Assembly (NCBI GenBank): GCA_003524305.1
Contig: DQHW01000007.1
Coordinates: 93,709-157,708 of the forward strand
DNA from: Anaerolineaceae bacterium
GTDB taxonomy: Bacteria > Chloroflexota > Anaerolineae > Anaerolineales > Anaerolineaceae
Length of the DNA: 64,000 nt
Reading direction: 5' to 3'
Every line of letters starts with the position of its first letter. Position 1 is the stretch's first letter. The notes beneath the pieces are model-generated. The model worked only from the letters and a program-made list of their open reading frames with translations. It ran no database searches and had not been told where the DNA came from. This document shows, in pieces, positions 63,646 through 64,000 of the stretch. Both the position numbers and the translations under genes were made by a program.

Positions 63646-63889
63646 TGAAGCGCACCGGCTTGCACTCGGTGCGCAGCCATGCCATGTAACCAGTAAAATC
63701 GGACGCCTGAATTTCAGAAACACTCCGATCTCCAATGTATTTCAACCAATGGTTGAGCATGTATTCGTAGGAGGCAATTGTGCGTTGGCTTAACCCCTCT
63801 GCTGTTATGAATTTTAGGAAGCCGTCGTTGGATTTTCCAATTGATAACGAAGTATCCCTGTGGGACAAGCCCGGCGAACTGCGGTTCAT
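63645..63889 (-). pseudogene. Tyrosine recombinase (integrase), N-terminal fragment
   Basis: The minus-strand frame starts at ATG 63889 with TGGAGGAA 6-7 bases upstream. FLKFITAEGLSQRTIASYEY, LNHWLKYIGDRSVSEIQ and DFTGYMAWLRTE form a SAM-like core-binding domain of phage-type integrases. The similarity ends near 63645 where the IS630 remnant begins, so the catalytic R-H-R-Y domain is lost. It lies next to repeat R3, as integrases lie next to their att sites. Confidence 0.8.
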
Positions 63890-63946
63890 AAGAAATTCCT
63901 CCAGTTTTGGAAAAAAGTCTACTGCTGTGCGCCAGGCTAATCAAAA

Positions 63947-63969
63947 ACCAGAGCCCGACGGACTCTGGT
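63947..63969 (-). terminator. Terminator between R3 and the integrase fragment
   Basis: ACCAGAG (63947-63953) pairs with CTCTGGT (63963-63969); on the minus strand the stem is followed by TTTT. It would end an RNA coming from the right, whose 3' part is repeat R3. Confidence 0.75.
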
Positions 63970-63978
63970 CTACTCTTA

Positions 63979-64000
63979 GTAGCGGGGAGTGGATATCATC
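63979..64000 (-). repeat. Dispersed repeat, copy R3 (cut by the window edge)
   Basis: All 22 bases from GTAGCGGGG to the end of the window are identical to R2. On the minus strand it ends CCCCGCTACTA, the same as the tRNA-Thr scar, and is followed by a terminator and the integrase fragment. Confidence 0.7.

Noticed and set aside
42306..63999. Integron attC array or CRISPR array made of R1-R3
   Set aside because: The spacings are 18.8 and 2.9 kb, there are no integron-integrase or cas genes, and no core attC triplets.

Overview
The window looks like a mesophilic Chloroflexota genome of the Anaerolineae type. The evidence is the giant DUF2298 / YYY-motif membrane glycosyltransferase (a family typical of Chloroflexi and archaea), several very large GT-C proteins, CUT1 sugar transport beside arabinan-degrading enzymes, and a NO-reductase-like haem-copper enzyme in a low-to-mid GC background. 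This placement is inferred from gene content; no rRNA is present.

Layout. (1) 1-11.7 kb (+): a plant-glycan utilisation locus. It holds the end of a GH31 enzyme, a GH35 beta-galactosidase, a divergent LacI regulator, a GH127 beta-L-arabinofuranosidase, a CUT1 ABC importer (binding lipoprotein and two permeases, no ATPase), a GH51 alpha-L-arabinofuranosidase and a TolB-like propeller. A consensus promoter (TTGACA-N17-TATAAT) with two identical 14-bp palindromes sits between lacI and the GH127 gene. (2) 11.8-15.0 kb (-): a membrane-anchored PQQ-like propeller behind a TetR regulator. (3) 15.1-33.7 kb: surface-glycan genes, including a GT2-methyltransferase fusion, a GDP-mannose-dehydratase-like SDR, a C-methyltransferase, a GT2, a DUF2142 protein, another SDR, a GT-C protein with two PA14 domains, a second GT-C protein, and a giant HhH/GT-C/YYY gene split by one in-frame TAA. 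(4) 34.1-43.7 kb: mixed genes (MFS transporter, beta-lactamase-like hydrolase with divergent PadR, PAS-GAF-GGDEF cyclase, L-serine dehydratase, NIPSNAP-like protein, fucose-isomerase-like protein).

(5) 43.9-55.9 kb (-): the most unusual part. A Crp/Fnr regulator, a 2x[4Fe-4S] ferredoxin, an unlisted 34-residue membrane peptide, a subunit II whose CuA ligands have decayed, and a subunit I with Asp where the helix-VI CuB histidine should be together look like a quinol-type NO reductase. Next come a second Crp/Fnr regulator with almost the same recognition helix and a tight run of about eleven mostly membrane-protein genes (BON, cupin, CopD-like, a His-rich 12-TM protein, NirV-like SUMF1, haem-O-synthase-like UbiA and unknowns). 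(6) 56.0-60.7 kb (-): a MacAB-type efflux operon with two tandem paralogous lipoproteins. (7) 60.7-64.0 kb: the edge of a mobile region, with a tRNA-Thr 3'-half scar, a repeat found three times in the window, an alpha/beta hydrolase, a decayed IS630-type transposase and a tyrosine integrase cut off by that IS.

Starts were chosen on Shine-Dalgarno spacing and family alignment. Functions are inferred by eye from sequence motifs; no database was searched.
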